Shown here piece by piece: positions 47,117 to 47,955 of a stretch of DNA of 47,955 nucleotides. The position numbers and the translations under genes were made by a program. Under the pieces are notes generated by a model. The model was not told where the DNA came from. It ran no database searches and saw nothing but the letters and a program-made list of their open reading frames with translations. Source of the stretch: Streptomyces lanatus. Its GTDB lineage: Bacteria; Actinomycetota; Actinomycetes; Streptomycetales; Streptomycetaceae. The stretch spans positions 355,737 to 403,691 of the forward strand of contig NZ_BNBM01000009.1 in NCBI RefSeq assembly GCF_014655715.1, read 5' to 3'. Within the stretch, counting starts at the first letter, position 1, and each line of letters opens with the position of its first letter.

Positions 47117-47955
47117 TCACAGATGGGGATAGAGCAGGTGCTTTTCGGCCAGTGCCCTGACCCGGGCCTTGAGCGCCTCGACGTCGTACGACGGCTTCAG
47201 CGTCTCCGCGATGACGTCCGCGACCTCGGCGAAGTCCTCGGCCTGGAAGCCGCGGGTGGCCAGGGCCGGGGTGCCGATCCGCAGCCCCGAGGTCACCATC
47301 GGCGGGCGCGGGTCGTTCGGGACGGCGTTGCGGTTGACGGTGATACCGACCTCGTGGAGGCGGTCCTCGGCCTGCTGCCCGTCCAGCTCCGACTCGCGCA
47401 GGTCGACCAGGATGAGGTGCACGTCGGTGCCGCCGGACAGGACATTCACCCCGGCCGCACGCGCATCGGCGGCGGTGAGCCGCTCGGCGAGGAGACGTGC
47501 GCCCTCGACCGTACGGCGCTGGCGCTCCTTGAATTCGTCGCTCGCGGCGACCTTGAAGGACACCGCCTTGGCTGCGATCACATGCTCCAGGGGGCCGCCC
47601 TGGAAGCCGGGGAAGACCGACGAGTTCAGCTTCTTCGCGAAGTCCTTCTTCGCCAGGATGATGCCGCCGCGCGGCCCGCCCAGGGTCTTGTGGGTGGTGG
47701 AGGTGACGACGTCGGCGTACTCGACCGGGTTGGGGTGCAGCCCGGCCGCGACCAGCCCGGCGAAGTGCGCCATGTCGACCCACAGATACGCCTCGACCTC
47801 GTCGGCGATCCGCCGGAACTCGGCGAAGTCCAGCTGCCGCGGATACGCCGACCACCCGGCGATGATCACCTTCGGCCGGTGCTCCTTGGCGAGGCGCTCG
47901 ACCTCGGCCATGTCCACCAGACCGGCCTCGTCGACGTGGTAGGCGACGACGTTGA
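47117..47955 (-). CDS. glyA: Serine hydroxymethyltransferase, 3' part
   Basis: The C-terminal 279 residues of the PLP enzyme that interconverts serine and glycine with tetrahydrofolate; the start lies beyond the right edge. Visible blocks are YLWVDMAHFAGLVAAGLHPNP, the PLP-Lys region STTHKTLGGPRGGIIL, SVFPGFQGGPLEHVIAAKAV, SGGTDVHLILVDLR and GLRIGTPALATRGF. The gene is followed 33 nt later by sdaA. Paired with a serine dehydratase and, by analogy, with gcvT/gcvH upstream, this copy is probably catabolic rather than the main biosynthetic glyA. Confidence 0.96.
   Translation of the reverse strand, partial: NVVAYHVDEAGLVDMAEVERLAKEHRPKVIIAGWSAYPRQLDFAEFRRIADEVEAYLWVDMAHFAGLVAAGLHPNPVEYADVVTSTTHKTLGGPRGGIILAKKDFAKKLNSSVFPGFQGGPLEHVIAAKAVSFKVAASDEFKERQRRTVEGARLLAERLTAADARAAGVNVLSGGTDVHLILVDLRESELDGQQAEDRLHEVGITVNRNAVPNDPRPPMVTSGLRIGTPALATRGFQAEDFAEVADVIAETLKPSYDVEALKARVRALAEKHLLYPHL

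Noticed and set aside
1..47955. tRNA, rRNA, CRISPR, insertion sequence, prophage or large biosynthetic gene cluster
   Set aside because: No cloverleaf, repeat-spacer array, transposase, integrase, phage structural gene or NRPS/PKS-type gene was seen.

Overview
This 48 kb window is high-GC (roughly 72% by eye) DNA packed with genes. The GC-rich third codon positions, GTG and TTG starts, leaderless promoters, F420 and mycothiol-type enzymes, an ECF41 sigma factor and a Tat-exported PhoD all indicate a Streptomyces chromosome. I see no rRNA, tRNA, CRISPR array, insertion sequence, prophage or large biosynthetic cluster. It reads as a housekeeping-to-accessory stretch of chromosome with several small regulatory modules.

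Layout, left to right. (1) 1-1.85 kb: the end of a secreted lipase, a methyltransferase, and a ribbon-helix-helix / Doc-like toxin-antitoxin pair whose promoter carries a perfect inverted repeat. (2) 2.0-5.5 kb: a MacB/FtsX-type ABC exporter (ATPase plus 855-aa permease). (3) 5.5-10.2 kb: an F420-type oxidoreductase, a GNAT acetyltransferase, a tandem pair of CNNM/CorC-type CBS membrane proteins behind a structured leader, and a GDSL hydrolase. (4) 10.2-13.3 kb: a repeat-rich LPETG wall-anchored protein, purB and a mug-type uracil/thymine glycosylase. (5) 13.3-17.4 kb: a small orphan gene, an ABC-2 exporter and a divergent NarL-type two-component system. (6) 17.5-22.4 kb: four regulators or enzymes (ROK, DinB-like, GntR/UTRA, ECF41) and an alpha/beta hydrolase. 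(7) 22.4-25.7 kb: a decayed DUF2156-lipase chimera at the end of an EamA transporter operon, divergent from a MocR regulator. (8) 25.9-31.65 kb: phoD, then a two-gene SWIM zinc-finger / DUF6493-like operon. (9) 31.8-39.3 kb: an ACT-GNAT protein, a methionine gamma-lyase-like enzyme with a divergent Lrp regulator, a DUF885 metallopeptidase, an SDR, an orphan Imm21-like protein, and a rhodanese with a divergent Lrp regulator. (10) 39.3-43.5 kb: sbcDC. (11) 43.6-45.5 kb: a YigZ-family protein, a SixA-type phosphatase and a degenerate cysteinyl-tRNA-synthetase-like protein. (12) 45.7-47.96 kb: sdaA and the 3' part of glyA, which probably form the end of a glycine/serine catabolic operon.

The most interesting signals are three leaderless promoters of the same unusual form (TTGTCAGTG, 8 nt, a -10-like hexamer, then ATG 6-7 nt later). 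This is the form of the actinobacterial LexA-independent DNA-damage promoter (RecA-NDp, PafBC-dependent). The best match drives the uncharacterised SWIM-DUF6493 operon, which is therefore the best candidate here for an undescribed damage-response system. The other two precede a 137-aa orphan and the histidine kinase gene. Other leads are the toxin-antitoxin operator, the degenerate Fic motif, the structured CNNM leader, the dead CysRS/MshC-like protein, and a 12-bp palindrome CACGCGCGCGTG that recurs five times.
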